The position numbers were made by a program, and so were the translations under genes. Below, piece after piece: positions 11,011 through 25,200 of a DNA stretch of 64,000 nt; the stretch's first letter is position 1, and each line of letters begins with the position of its first letter. Source of the DNA: Artocarpus heterophyllus (taxonomy: Eukaryota; Streptophyta; Magnoliopsida; Rosales; Moraceae); assembly GCA_025403435.1 (NCBI GenBank), contig CM046338.1, positions 24,388,392-24,452,391 of the forward strand, in the 5' to 3' direction. The notes under the pieces are model-generated. The model saw nothing but the letters and a program-made list of their open reading frames with translations. It had not been told where the DNA came from and searched no databases.

Positions 11011-12297
11011 CTATTCAAAAATGTTGTGTTTTAGTATTGCAAACATTTATTGTTGTTTAACTATTATTGGATGATTTAGCTATGCACTTTGAACATAGAA
11101 TATGACTTGCATCTCCTTGTTGCATTTACATCTTGCATGGCACGTAGATTAAGGCTACAAGTTGTCTTTGAGGATGGTAATAGAATAAAGACAAAATATG
11201 ATTGTGATTCGTTATTATCATGTGAGCATTAAAGTGAGATAGAACAAAGGCATGAGAAAAGAATATGTACCGGCATGAATTTGTGAGTTTGAAAAAATTG
11301 CTGGGAACTGCCACCTATGAACCTTGACATGTTCTCTGTTCCATGGGCTTTTGTCAAACTATATGATCTGGCGGTACAACCTAATTATATGTCTATGGGC
11401 TTCGGCCCAGTTATACGTTTCGAGTGCTATGAAATTGTTCTGTGGGCTTTGGTCCAAGTATATGTTTTGGGGAATATGGGCTTCGGTCCAACCCTAACAT
11501 GCAATGGTGATTGGCAGTTTATGGTCTTTAATCTAAGGGTTGAATTCAATATGTTGTTATGATATATAACGTGCCAAACAGATATGATAAGTGTTTCAAC
11601 CCATGGATATGATTGGTTTGCCTAAGTACGCAAAGATGATGTGAGGATAATTCATGTTATAATTTGAGAGTTTGACATTATCTAAGGCATTAGAACATGA
11701 TTTTGGAAAGGTTAAGGAGTTAGAATAGTCTTACATTTTGTAATTCTAACTTTAGAGCTATAAATTTTAATGAGACAAGTGGTTATCGAGGATTTAGGCA
11801 TGCTATCATTGCATTGGCATTGCTTACTGAGATTTTGTCTCATTAGTGTTCTTGTGATGCAGGTAATAATAATGAAGCATAAATTATTTGTGTTGGTCGC
11901 TATTATTTGCCACAGATTCATATGTGGCAAACAGCATTAGTTGTTTGGGTGTTGAGATTTTATTAATTTAGTATTCTTAACTACATAATTAGAAGTTAAT
12001 TATTATTGTCGTTGTTGTTATTTGCCATTAAAGTTTTTAATATGCTATTATTCTTCTATTTCAATGTTATTATATAATAAGTAATTATTGGCATGGTGAA
12101 TTAAAGGATCTCTTAGTTTTAATATGTTAATTCATTAATTAATTATTGGAATAAATATATGTTGATAAATAATATAAAAGTTATATAGGTCCAGATGTAT
12201 TAGGTATTTTTGAGAGAAAAAATGGTTTGCTTTGCCAAATAACATCTTAGACTTAGAGTATTAGTGTATATAGCCGCTCTACGTCTGGGGTGTTACA
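11011..12297 (+). repeat. LTR-like debris of another Ty3/gypsy family
   Basis: Non-coding. It ends CTGGGGTGTTACA at 12297, a typical LTR terminus, and contains a spaced set of TGGGCTTCGG-type hairpins at 11342-11492. The left part was probably split off by the insertion at 1954-11005, so material before 1949 may belong to it. No partner LTR or target duplication was found, so family and extent are uncertain. Frames of 62-81 codons here show no motif. Confidence 0.45.
11342..11492 (+). repeat. Four spaced TGGGC-TTCG-GYCCA hairpin motifs
   Basis: Copies begin at about 11344 (degenerate), 11396, 11443 and 11477. The best, TGGGCTTCGGCCCA, folds as a 5-bp stem with a UUCG tetraloop closed by C-G, an unusually stable RNA hairpin. 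The third and fourth keep the stem through G-U pairing (GUCCA). Sequence between copies is AT-rich and partly repeated (TTATACGTTT, GTATATGTTT). Confidence 0.6.
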
Positions 12298-13203
12298 TCT
12301 GCGACGTTATAGGTTGTAGGAAACACTGTATTTACATGGAGTATTGTATTTTCATATAAATACAAAAATTTATTAGTGATGACATCACGACATCAATGAT
12401 GTCACCAGCACAGGTGATGTTGATAGCGACAAGTATACCGTATTCCTTAGTTAATATTATATTAATCAATATATATGTATGTCGCAGATATTATCGACAT
12501 TTGAAGTCTCCAAAGGATGGTAGATGTTGTATTTCTCTATAAATCTTGCGCGTCCAACAATAACAAAACTGGAAAAAAATCCATACAAAATGCAAATTGA
12601 ATATCCATATACAAAAACCCATATCCATACAAAAATCAATGTTAGAAGAATAAAAACTAGAAGATCATATCTCCGCCAAGAAATTCTCCATCGTCGTACC
12701 TATTGTGTCCCCCTTGCAAGGCTCGCCATAGAAGCCTTAAAATTCCATCTTCCGCGATGTTCTATGCTTGCAGCTCTCTCCCGATCTTTTTCTTCTTCTT
12801 TGTTGTTGACAACATTGATCGAGCTTAGACGAGGCCATGATTCTAAACCTAATGTGACTTTGGCTACATGACTTCACTTATGTAGCAGTTATTGGATTTT
12901 TTTCTTTGACTTTGTCGTCTATGATTTTCTAGTTACGTCCAAGTTTGTCTTTGCAACTTCAATGAGCTTGGCACTTGGTGACACCAACAAGGAGAAAGAG
13001 AAACGGACAGACGGAGAGTGAATATGCCCAAAAAATAACGTGGTTATTGTAGTGTAGATTGTGGTGTCGATCCTATAAAGAGGAGACAAAAATAAACAAG
13101 AAAGATTAGTAGAACAAAAATGTTAGAGATAAACAAACAAAATGCAAGAAAAGAATATCTTTATGATTTTTAGAGATCAAAGAAACTATGAATTTGAGAT
13201 TTT
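12298..13203. other. Non-coding stretch, nothing recognised
   Basis: The 115-codon frame at 12524-12871 has no motif and no gene structure I can support. Base composition shifts mildly toward mixed GC around 12680-12850, but no domain or splice pattern is apparent. Confidence 0.4.
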
Positions 13204-13208
13204 TGTGT

Positions 13209-15359
13209 TGTCACGCACTAGGGGTACAAGAGGTGACGTGACAGATTATTTAAATTAATTAAAAAGAGAATTTAATTAAAATCGAGAATTTTAAGGGTTA
13301 AATTAAATAATAAAAATGTGAAAGTTTCAAAACAATTTATAAAAGAATTCATAGACATTAATTAAATAATAAAATAATAAAGAACCACAAGTATGGGTCC
13401 CACTGACCAACAACTTGTGCACACACATAGTACTGACAATATAATAATACAACCACAGTCCAAGCATAAAGAGAGATAAAAACATTACATGCCTTAATTA
13501 AATAATACAAATAATCTACTAGTCCTCCTACTGCTCCTGAGTTCCGTCCATTGAGTCCTCTCTGAACCTAAATGGGAATCCACCTAGAGGGGGGGAAATT
13601 TAAAAACAAACAAAATGTGAGCGAAAGGCTCAGTAGGACTATATTTTATTAAATCATTTAATTTAAAGAAAAATCTCATTATTCAGGGAATTATTTAAAT
13701 GAAACCTTGAATAAATAAATTTAAATAAAACCGTTCTTACCTAAAACAGTTTATTTGATCAATCAGAAATACATTATTTTCTTTTCCTAGGCAAACCACA
13801 TGAATATCACCACCGTAGTTACCCAACTGGGTTTCGAGACCTGCCCCCAAAGTCGATCGCTAAACGACCCGATCTCTGATATGGCATCATGCCCTTATAT
13901 TCATTTCTATTATCATACAAAGTCCATTTACTAGATATTCTCGTTAACATTCATTATGAAGTTCATTATGAAGTTCATCTCAGTTCATGGTTTATAGAAA
14001 TACAATCGATAAATTTCATTTTCAATCAACCATTGAAAACATTTTTATAGAAACCCTTCTTAAAGCCAAAATCATTTTGAAACTGGGTTACCAAAGAAAA
14101 GGGGTAGAAGTCCTACCTCGATACTCGTGCTGGTGCCCTACACTGTAATCCTGGTCCGCTATACGTTAGCTCCGCGGAACCACGAACGATCCTAGATACA
14201 CACTAAGTCGATCAATATCTAGTTTGAGACATTCTACGTTACTAAACAATTTCATGATGTCCTAGTGTGCCATTTGTATCTTTAAAATAATTTTACAAGG
14301 TTGGAATTTCAATCGGGGTTCAAAACAATGAAAACGGGTGAAAAATCACAAAATTTTTTATGCCCGGCCGGCCTGCCGAATGCCCTATTTCGGCACAGTT
14401 TGGCCTGCCGGAAACCAAGTTCGGTCGGCCGGACATTTCCCAGGTTTGGCCTGCCGAACGGATGAGTCTGGCCTGCCGACCCTTTGAATCAGGCCTGCCG
14501 AACTGGAAAAACCCAGAATTTTCAGCCACAGGTTTTAGTTCTCCCAAAATCCAAATCTTGATTTTAACCTGTTTTCCTCAAATCTCAGGCATGGAAAACA
14601 ATCATAGATGATAGAAAAACATAATAGAACACTTTTGGTCTCATTTAAACAAGATTTAAACACAAAAATCCAAAAATGAGAGAAAATGAGAAAAAATAAA
14701 AAATCTTGAATCTAATCCGTTTTTCTTCAAACAAAGCATGGATTCTAGGTGTTCTAAGTTCCTTTAACTCAAATCAAGGGTTTTCTAAGCTCAAACAAAC
14801 TTAGATTTCAAAAATGCACGAAAATTGAAAATTTTGAAAAAGTTTAGAAATTTCAAAACTAACATAGAATTCAAGCTTCAATCCACGTTCTTGGTTGTTC
14901 AATCAAGCTCCCGAGCCTCCAATCCACCAAAACCCGAAGCTTGAACTTGATTTGATTCAAAAAAAAATTGAGAGAGAAGAGGAGAGAGCGAGAGAGAACG
15001 AGAGAGAGTGAGAGAGACCACGAGAGAGAGAGAGAGAGAGTGTGAGAGTGAGCCAAAGAGAGGGAAAGGAGAGAGAATAAATAGAGAAAAATGGTGAGTG
15101 GTTTCATTGTACAAAAACCAAGTGCCACCCACGGTTTTGTAAAACAGAATATTTTTAACATTTAACAAACTGTTGTGTTTTAAAAACTCAAAACAACATT
15201 TTAAAATAATAAAGAATCATTAGGATTTATTAAAGTAACAAAACAACCTAAAATTCAAAATTTAATCAAATGATCAAATTATCATTGAAACATTAACTAT
15301 AGCACACTAATTCATCATTTTACATTACAATATCATTAAATAAATTTCGGGGCGTTACA
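13209..15359 (-). repeat. 3' LTR of the older Tekay-like element
   Basis: Starts TGTCACGC and ends GGGCGTTACA on the plus strand. It contains a GA-rich tract (about 14970-15060), a TATA-like block (about 15077-15088) and a seven-copy hairpin array (14366-14503). Similar to the young LTR throughout, but with dispersed substitutions and small gaps. Confidence 0.94.
14366..14503 (-). repeat. Hairpin-motif array, decayed (older element, 3' LTR)
   Basis: Copies with GGCCTGCC or a one-step variant, with centres near 14372, 14404, 14426, 14450, 14472 and 14494, plus a clipped copy at about 14388. The 22-bp phase is kept where no deletion has occurred. The arms are mutated but the loops are largely intact. 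Confidence 0.8.
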
Positions 15360-15404
15360 ACTCTCCACCCCTAAAAGAAATTTCGCCCGCGAAATTTACA
15401 ACTC

Positions 15405-18400
15405 AATTTAGAAACAAAACAAATGCGGATACAACTCCCGCATACTCGACTCTAGTTCCCAAGTGGCTTCATCATCCCCGTGATGCTGCCACATGACCTT
15501 TACCAACAGTATCTTACGACGATGCAAATTGATCACTTTTCAATCGATGATCTGAATCGGCACCTCCTTGTATGTCGTATCTTTTCGAACCTACACATAG
15601 CGAAATGAAACTATCTTACCCTGCTCAGGCGGACACTTCCTAAGCATCGACACATGGAACACATCGTGAACATGAGAGAGTTCGGACGGAAGGTCAAGCC
15701 GATAAGCAACCACACCAATACGCTGAGTGATCTCGAACGGTCCAATATACCTCGGTGCAAGCCTTCTACTCACTCCAAACCGCATAGTTCCTTTACGAGG
15801 CGATACCTTCAAGAAAACAAAATCTCCTACCGTAAATTCTAAGGGTCTACGTCTCCTATCTGCATAACTCTTTTGTCGACTCTGAGCTACCTTCAATCGA
15901 TCTCGAATCACAGCGACTTTCTCGTTGCTATCACGGATCTCATCTGGCCCAAGAATAACCCTGTCTTCTGGCTCGGCCCAACACACCGGTGACCAACACG
16001 GTGGCCCACACAACGCCTCAAACGGTGCCATACCGATACTCGCCTGATAGCTATTGTTGTACGCAAACTCTACAAGATGCAAATATTTCTTCCAATTCCC
16101 GCTGAAATCTAACATACAGGCACGCAACATATCCTCCAGAATCTGAATAACCTGCTCAAACTGCCCATCAGTCTGAGGATGAAGCGTTGTACTGAAGTTC
16201 AAATTCGTATCTAAAGCCTCCTGAAAACTCCTCCAGTACTTAGCATTAAACCTGGTGTCTCGATCAAAAGTGATGGACAAAGGAACTCCATGCAACCTCA
16301 CTATGTTTTGCAGATACAAATCCCCGAGAGTCCTCCTCGAACATGTCGACCTGAACGGAATGAAATGTGCCGATTTCATCAACCTGTCGACCACGACCCA
16401 AACTACATCATGTCGCTGCTCCATCCTCGACAAACCTGTGAGAAAATCCATCATCACATGCTCCCATTTCCACCCTGGAATAGGAAGCGGCTGAAGCTGA
16501 CCTGCTGGCTTCTGATGCTCGGCTTTCACCTGAAGACACATCGTACAGTTGGCCACGTACTCTCGAACATCTTTCTTTATGGCTCTCCACCAATATTGCC
16601 TCTTCAAATCACGATACATCTTTGTGCTCCCCGAATGAATGGCGAACTGAAACCTATGAGCTTTGTCCAAAATGGCTTTCGTCACCTTTGCGATAGCTGA
16701 AACTACAAGATGCTCCTAGAAGTACAACAATCCATCTGCATGCACACTCCATTCTTCAAACTGTTATCCGTTCTGAATTCGCATCCAAATCCCTTGCAAA
16801 TGTTGATCCTGCCACTGATTTTGCTTCACCATCTGAACAAGAGCTGGGGTCGCCTCCACATGATATATTGAAACTTGATCACAGTCTTCACGATACTGTA
16901 ACCCATACTCACTCATTGTCGCATCCCTACTCCAGTCCTCAAAAGCCAAACAAGCGAGAATCCATGAAGACTTCTTGCTAAGCGCATCCGCGACCACATT
17001 AGCTTTCCCAGGATGATACTACAACACGAAGTCATAATCCTCCATATACTCTATCTATCTTCGCTGCCTCAAATTAAGATCCCTCTGAGTGAACAGATAC
17101 CTCAAACTCTTATGATCAGAGAAGACCTGAAATGTCGCTCCATACAAATAACATCTCCAAATCTTTAGCGCGTGAATCATTGCCACGAGCTCCAAGTCAT
17201 GAGTAGGATAATTTCGCTCGTGAGGTCATAGTTGTCTCGATCCGTACGCAACCATGCGTCCATGCTGCATCAACACACATCCAAGTCCGCGCCCTGAAGC
17301 ATCCGCGTAAACCTCATACAGCTCATCACTGCTAGGGATAACCAACACTGGGGCTGAAGTCAACCGGTTCTTCAATTCTTGAAAAGCAAGCTCACATTCT
17401 TCACCCCACTCAAACTTGATATTTTTCTTGATCAATCTCGTCAACGGAGCTACAATCTTAAAAAAATTCTTTACAAATTTCCTATAATAACCAGCAATAC
17501 CCAAGAAGCTACGGATCTCCGCTACATTCCTTGGTTGTTCCCACTCTACTATGGCTTCAATCTTGGACGAATCCACAGAAATACCATGGTCAGAGATGAC
17601 ATGACCAAGAAATTTAACCTCAGTCAACCAAAACTCGCACTTTTCCCTCTTGGCATACAACTGGTGCTCCCGTAGAGTCTGAAGCACGATCCAGAGACGC
17701 TGCTCATGCTTCTTCCAAGTCTTAGAATACACTAGAATGTCATCGATGAACACGATCACGAACTGATCCCGATACAGCCTAAATATCCTGTTCATCAAAT
17801 CCATGAAAGCTGCCGGAGCATTCGTCAACCCAAACGACATAACTAGAAACTTAAAATGCCCATACCGAGTCCTAAAAGCTGTCTTGGGAATATCCTCTTC
17901 CTTAATCCTGAGCTAATGGTACTCTGAACGTAAATCAATCTTTGAGAAGTATCGCGAACCTCCTAACTGATCAAACAACTCATCGATCCTGGGTAAGGGA
18001 TACTTATTCTTCACTGTAACACGATTCAGCTGTCGATAATATACACACAACCTGAGAGTCCCATCATGTTTCTTAGCAAACAAAACCGGTGCTCCCCATG
18101 GAGATGTGCTATTTCGAATATACCCTTTATCAGCAAGCTCCTGAAGTTGCTTCCTCAATTCTTTCATTTCTATCGATGCCATTCGATAAAGTGCTATAGA
18201 AATCGGTGATGTCCCCGAAAATAACTCAATACCAAACTCAATTTTTCGATGCAGTGGTAATTCTAGCAACTCGTCGGGGAAGACATCCTCGAACTCATCA
18301 ACCATCGTAATCGCTACACTTTCTCTCAAAGCATAGGGCTCGCACTCTAGATTCGCAAGAAGAGCACAACAAACCAGATTTCATCGCCTTCCTAGACACG

Positions 18401-19994
18401 ACTTCATGAGACGCTCACTTATTAACCAATCACCACCACCCTGGTAAGTGATCATCGTCCCCCTATTAGACACTAGGGTCACTTTCCTAAGTTGGCAATC
18501 TATAACTGCATTATACCTGGACAACCAATCCATCCCTAGAATTACATCATATGAGCTCATGGGAAGTATAATCATATCACTTTTCAAAATCTCATCCCCA
18601 ATCTTTATTGTACAAGACTTACATACACAATTCACACACACCCGCCCCAAGGGAGAAGTTATGACTAGGGGTTCATTGAACTCTTCTATCTCTAATCCTA
18701 AGGCATGCACAAAAGAACTCGAAATGAGAGAATGAGAGGCACCTGTATCAAATAAAACGCGAGCTAAGGATTGAGAAACTAAGATTGTACCATCAACAAC
18801 CACGTTACTGGTCTGAGAATCTAAACCTCCAGACGCCATTGCATGAACCTACACTAGTGCCTTCCCTTGTCCTCTACCAACATTACTGGGTCCTAGATTA
18901 TTCTGCTGATACTGCTGAGACGGAGACGACTGCACACTAGCTGCACTCGACGCTCGATACTGAGGGACGCTACGCTGAAAATGCTGCAGCTACTACCCTC
19001 GTGTCGGATATGAAAACTGCTGAGGAGAGAACTGAGGATACTGCAACTACGGATACTGTTGAGGCTGAGGTAGGCTCTGAGGCTAAGATAGATGACTGAT
19101 ATCCTCTTCGGTTTGAGATCCAAGATGGGTACTCTTGATCGGGCAATTCCTCTTGATGTGCCCTGGTTGTTGACAAAAATGACAATGGAAGCTGTAGGGA
19201 TTACTCCGCCCGCTACCAGATGAACTGTTGCTACCACTGTTCGCGCCACCTTACTTGTTCTTCCCCAGAGTTGGACGGCTACTGGTGCTCTTCCTACCGC
19301 TTCTCTGTGATCCTCCTAAAGCCTTTGCTCGATCCTCACAATACTGCGTATAATTATTCTCCACTGATATTGCTGACGACACAAGTTCTCCAAAACTCCT
19401 AAGTTGTAGAGCAACCACCTGTCGTCGAATAGGAGCCTTGAGCCCTTCCTGAAACTTAATGCACCTCTTGTATTTCGATGCCACTACTGATGGAGCAAAC
19501 CTAGCCAACTCATTAAAATCTTGCCTCATATTCCCGAATTGACAAGTCACCTTGTTGCAACCTGTAGAACTCAGCTGTCTTCTGATCTCTATACCCTTGT
19601 GGAAAATACCGATCATAGAACAGCTCCTCGAATCTGTCCCAACTGATATCGCTACCGCGTTCCAAATGCTTAGCTTGTTTCCACCAAGTATTAGCACCAC
19701 CCTCGAGCTTATATGCAGCAGATTCCACACAATACTCATCAGGCACACCAAGGGTATCCAAATGCTTCACGATCAAGTCTAGCCAATATTCTGCTAATTG
19801 CGGATCCCCATTACCATCAAAAGTTAAAGTAGACGCACGCCAAATTCCTTAAAATATGTATGCTGATGACTAACATCAGAATCCTCTGGCCTAACCCTAG
19901 TTCCCATCTGTCGAAAAGCCGTAAACATTGACCTCATCATGCCCTCATCGTTTCCAAACTCGGCGTCAGCTGTCGAACGACGTCTATGTGCCAT
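15405..19994 (-). pseudogene. gag-pol: Broken gag-pol of the older Tekay-like element
   Basis: Starts at ATG 19994 with the same N-terminus ([17 protein letters not shown] pattern) as the young copy. Surviving pieces: gag in two frames around 19251-19776, which implies a frameshift; a zinc-knuckle region near 18970-19250; protease 18381-18839 with DTGASHS; RT 17913-18329 and 17226-17840 with FIDD; RNase H scraps 16764-16997; integrase 15591-16685 with HHCC and the catalytic D, D and E still visible. The integrase piece continues past GPF with EITQR, where the young copy has a stop, then ends at its own stop before the chromodomain, whose code (KVVWQHHG-like) can be followed to about 15405. 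Non-functional. Confidence 0.93.
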
Positions 19995-20083
19995 CCTCTC
20001 ACTTCTGAAAACAAAATTTAGACTGTCAGAGGTATTTCATTGTCATACCTATGTGTGTATAATTTTCAAGGTTCATAACCTTG

Positions 20084-20096
20084 AGCTCTGATAGCA
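20084..20096 (-). promoter_or_regulatory. Mutated primer-binding site
   Basis: The sense strand reads TGCTATCAGAGCT against the TGGTATCAGAGC consensus: one mismatch at position 3, next to the 5' LTR. This fits an element no longer under selection. Confidence 0.8.
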
Positions 20097-20099
20097 TTC

Positions 20100-22263
20100 T
20101 GTCACGCCTCGGGGGTACGGGAGGTGACATGACGGATTATTTAAATTAATTAAAAAGAGAATTTAATTAAAATCGAGAATTTTAAGGGTTAAATTAAATA
20201 ATAAAAATGTGAAAGTTTCAAAACAATTTATAAAAGAATTCATAAACATTAAGCAAATAATAAAATGATAAAGAACCGCGAGTATGGGTCCCATTGACCC
20301 ACAACTTGTGTACACACATAGTACTGACAATATAATAATACAACCACAGTCCAAGCATAAAGAGAGTTAAAAACATTACATGCCTTGATTAAATAATACA
20401 AATAATCTACTAGTACTTCTACTACTCCTGAGTTCTGTCCGTTGAGTCCTCTCTGAACCTAAATGGGATTCCACCTAGAGGGGGGGAAATTTAAAAACAA
20501 ACAAAATGTGAGCGAAAGGCTCAATAGGACTATATTTTATTACATCATTTAATTTAAAAAAAATCTCATTATTCAGGAAATTATTTAAATGAAACCTTGA
20601 ATAAATAAATTTAAATAAAACTATTCTTACCCAAAACAGTTTATTTAGTCGACTAGAAATACATTATTTTCTTTTCCTAAGCAAACCACTTGAATATCAC
20701 CACCGTAGTGGCCCAGCTTGGTTTTGGGACCTGCCCCTAAGGTCGATCGCTACACGACCTGATCTCTGATATGGCATCATGCCCTTATATTCATTTCTAT
20801 TATCATACAAAGTCCATTTACCAGATATTCTCATTAACATTTATTATGAAGTTTATGGTTTACAGAAATACAACCGATAAATTTCATTTTCAATCAACCG
20901 TTGAAAACATTTTTATAGAAACCCTTCTCAAAGCCAAAATCATTTTGAAACTAGGTTACCAAAGAAAAGGGGTAGAAGTCCTACCTCGATACTCGTGCCG
21001 ATGCCCCACACCGTAATCCTAGTCCGCTATACGTTAGCTCCGCAGAACTACGAACTATCCTACATACACACTAAGTCGATCAATATCTAGTTAGAGACAT
21101 TCTACGTTACTAAACAATTTCATGTTGTCCTAGTGTGCCATTTGTATCTTTAAAATCATTTTACAAGGTTGGAATTTCAATTGGGGTTTAAAATAGTAAA
21201 AACGGGTGAAAAATCACAAAATTTCTCATGCCCGATCGGCCTGCCGAACGCCCTGCTTCGGCCGACCGAACTGTGCAATTCGGCCTGCTGGAAACCAAGT
21301 TCAGTAGGCTGGACATTTCCCAAGTTTGGCCTGTCGAACGGATGAGTCGGGCCTACCGACCCTTTAAATCTGGCCTGTCGAACACGTAGTTCGGCTTGCT
21401 GAACTGGAAAAACCCAGAATTTTCAGCCACGAGTTTTGGTTCTCCTAAAATCCAAATCTTGATTTTAACCTATTTTTCTCAAATCTCAGGCATGGAAAAC
21501 AATCATAGATGATAAAAAAACATAATAGAACACTTTTGGACTCACTTAAACAACATTTAATTACAAAAATCCAAAAATGGGAGAAAATGAGAAAAAAATA
21601 AAAAAGCTTGAATCTAATCCGTTTTTCTTTAAACAAAGCATGGATTCTAGGTGTTCTAAGTTCCTTTAACTCAAATCAAGGGTTTTCTAAGCTCAAACAA
21701 ACTTAGATTTCAAAAATACATGAAAATTAAAAATTTTAAAAAAGTTTAGAAATTTCAAAACTAACCTCGAATTCAAGCTTCAATCCACGTTCTTGGTTGT
21801 TTAATCGAGCTCCCGAGCCTCCAATCCACCAAAACCCGAAGCTTGAACTTAATTTGATTCAAAAAAAAAAATTGAGAGAGAAGAGGAGAGAGCGAGAGAG
21901 ATCAAGAGAGAGTGAGAGAGACCACAGGAAAGAGAGAGAGAGTGTGTGAGAGTGAGCCAAAGAGAGGGAGAGGAGAGAGAATAAATAGAGAGAAATGGTG
22001 GGTGGTTTCACTGTGCAAAAACCAAGTGCCACCCATGGGTTTGTAAAACAGAATATTTTTAACATTTAACAAACTGTTGTGTTTTAAAAACTCAAAACAA
22101 CATTTTAAAATAATAAGGAATCATTAGGATTTATTAAATTAACAAAACAACCTAAAATTTAAAATTTAATCAAATGATCAAATTAACGTTGAAACATTAA
22201 CTATGACACACTACTTCATCATTTTACATTACAATATCATTAAATAAATTTCGGGGCATTACA
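20100..22263 (-). repeat. 5' LTR of the older Tekay-like element
   Basis: Starts TGTCACGCCTCGG and ends GGGCATTACA on the plus strand. It keeps the GA-rich tract (about 21870-21980), the TATA-like block and the hairpin array (21234-21403). Confidence 0.94.
21234..21403 (-). repeat. Hairpin-motif array (older element, 5' LTR)
   Basis: Eight copies with centres near 21240, 21262, 21284, 21306, 21330, 21352, 21374 and 21395, close to a 22-bp phase. Many arms have single transitions (GGCCTGTCGAAC, GGCCTACCGAC). Confidence 0.82.
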
Positions 22264-22268
22264 TGTGT

Positions 22269-25200
22269 AGAGAGAACTCAATTATAAAAATACGCAAGGT
22301 TTTAAAAATCCTTTATATGTCTCATTTTCCAATAAAGTTTTGATTCATAATATAAAATAAAAGTATTCACATAAATTAAATCTTTACGTTGTTTTGACAA
22401 AGATTACTATTGCAAGTTATCTAAAAGCAACAAAATATCAAATGACAATATTGCAAAAAAAGATTATCTCATAAAAAAATTATAGCAACAAAACAACACG
22501 TGATAGAATTACATAAAAAAAGCATTGTTGAATTTATATAAAATTTGACTCACAATATTTTCAACAAAAATAAAAGATAAAAAGGATTTAATTTATTCAA
22601 ACATATAAGCATTACAAACAAATGAATCAAAACCTCAATCGAATCACTCAACACATAAGTTCTTAAATCAAAAACTCGATCGGATCAGTTAACACATAAG
22701 TCCATTTCTAGCCTCACTAAAGAACTTTAGCCTATCTTGTAAAACGTTCTTACAAAATTCTAGAGAGAAAATATGAGAAATTATGCAAGATGGAGAAAGT
22801 GAGAAAAATGAGAGATGCCCTTAAGCTTTGGACTAGCCAACTGTTTAGTGTTTAGGATTGCTTGTGAATTAAGGAAACAAATGACAGAAAACAAAAAATT
22901 ACAAAGAAAGTGGAAACAAAATAAGTTACACTTAAAAGTGGAGAAAGTCAAAATTTTATTGAGAAGAAAACTATGATGATTTGGCTTTAAATTGGAGAAC
23001 AAATGGGGAAACTAAGGTATAAAATCTGGAGAGAGAAAATCAAAGCAAATTCCCCAAATTGCTTTGTCACGTGTCGTCCTTGAATTTGCAGGCACGGACA
23101 AACATCACGACGTGGTGCTTATCAAATGGGTGAGGTGTAGTAGCGTGTGCAGTAATGGAGGACAGTTGGAGGGAGCTGAAGAGCTGAATCCCATGGCTGG
23201 AATAACATGCTATTGATTTTGAGTCGCGTTGAAGAGCGCGTGCGAAGAATGTCCATGTTAATTTGTTGGAGCGTTGGGAAATGAACAACACGTAGTGAAG
23301 AGAAATTCGGTGGGGCCTATGGACACAACTAAGGAGGGACACGATTTGGTTGTAATACATAGCTTGGATGAGTTGGTGCTAATGGGGTTAAATACATGGC
23401 TTCATGGGCTTTTTGCACTGCCTTTCTTTTGTATCTGTAAATAAATAAGCAAAACTAAATGTAACCCCCACATAATGTAAGTTTAAAATACATAACATAC
23501 TGATATTAAGTGTTATTACTTTTAATTATTTACAATTAAATATTAAGTACATAAGGCTAATATAAAAATGTGAAAAAATTTGAACATTTGAAATTCTTTA
23601 TATAACTAGAGTATAACTTTACTTTAAAACCTAAACTAGCTGATGTTATATTCACAATATAATACAAATCTTAAAATGAAATTGGCCATGTTATATCTAC
23701 AGCCTCTAAAGGCATTCAAAAGGAAGCATCAGTAAAAAGTCCCAAAAAAGGTCAACTATGTCCATATACACGAGTCCACAGGTTCAAAGGAGAGCACCAA
23801 CCAACTATCTAACATCCTATTGCTGATATCGAGAATTGTCTTGTCTGCATCACCATAACTAAGTGAGCTTATGCGCAGCAAGTAGAATTAATATGTAATA
23901 TGAATAATTATGCCATGAGTGATTCCATATAAGTCATGCTTTTCTTTTCTTTGGAAACTTATATTGCCCCCGTTTTCAATAAAATATAACATGCGCATGA
24001 TTTTTCTTTAGGGCTTACTATAATGGGTAAGTTTTCTTCTGTCAATTCCTTTGGACCATTAATGTCGTCGTGTGGCTTCCTACACCACATGACCTCGTCG
24101 AGACAGTCTCTATCAAGATAATAATAAGGTCCATAAGTCTCCATCAAGACAACATATCAAAATTGTAAGCCTCCATCGAGACAATATAGTGGAGCAACAT
24201 CCATCGAGACTAACTGAATTAAATATACCATCTCATCACAAGTAGCCCATAAAGCCTCATAAAACTTCTTCTCATATACTTCAAGTTTTGAATTAACATT
24301 TTGGGTACAATGTCTTTAATATATAATGCATGCTTGCATGATGCTTAAAATCAAAGCATGCTCATGTTACTTATGTACCATAAAGTCACAACCATACATA
24401 CAAACATGCGCAACATTTGTGGTGATGCAGGTGAAATTCCACTTACCTCGTATTATGGAGTTATGTAAATTATTGTCAGTGTTTTTCTCTTCAGATCCGG
24501 TGTCTAATCCTTCTAAAAATAGGCATTTATATTTCGTTATTAACCCTTTAAACATACACTAGTTACTTGAATGTTAAGGAGCTCATTTCAAGTTTAAAAT
24601 CAAACTTTTAAACAAAAGAAAGACTAAGTCCCCACAAACATGTCATTTATAACCTTATAGTTGCAACTATATATATAAGAGGAAAAGGGGGTGAAAACTA
24701 GAACTAAATATTCTACTTTTGATCCCCTTAACACTTCTTTGTATTTTCTAATAAAATTGAAGAACTCATCTTATAAAAATATTACAAAGAATAAAAATTT
24801 TAGTAAAACTCATAAATTCATGTAATGTAGAATATAAAATATCAAACCTAATCCCAAAAGTCCCTTAAAGTATCAAAAAAAAAAAAATGAAAATTGGTAA
24901 CATGGTAAAACTAGTCAGTTTTAAAGGCAAAACTAGACTTTTGGTTTCTAATTAGTTCAAAAATTTTTCTAAGGATTTGGGCAGCATTTCACCTTAATTT
25001 TTAATGCTTCCCAAAGTTTAAAATTCATCAAAACAACCTGCAAACAAAGACAAGAGTCTAGGATATTCACATGACCACAAATCAACCTCCCAAATTCTGT
25101 AAATTTCATAAAACTCAAAAACTTTTCATTCCAACAACCAAATACGTTTTTATTAAATCATTTTTCTATGATTCCTAACCTTGAATAGCATTAAATAATG

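Larger units (their letters stand above)
13209..22263 (-). mobile_element. Older, inactive Tekay-like element of the same family
   Basis: A 9055-bp element with LTRs 13209-15359 (2151 bp) and 20100-22263 (2164 bp) and a perfect target duplication TGTGT (13204-13208 and 22264-22268). Same orientation and architecture as 1954-11005. The LTRs differ at about 17 of the first 220 positions by eye, mostly transitions, so it is much older. The PBS has one mismatch and the gag-pol frame is broken by many stops and at least one frameshift. It lies 2.2 kb from the young copy in direct orientation. Confidence 0.96.

Noticed and set aside
12524..12871. 115-codon frame as a host gene
   Set aside because: No domain, no recognisable exon structure, repeat surroundings.
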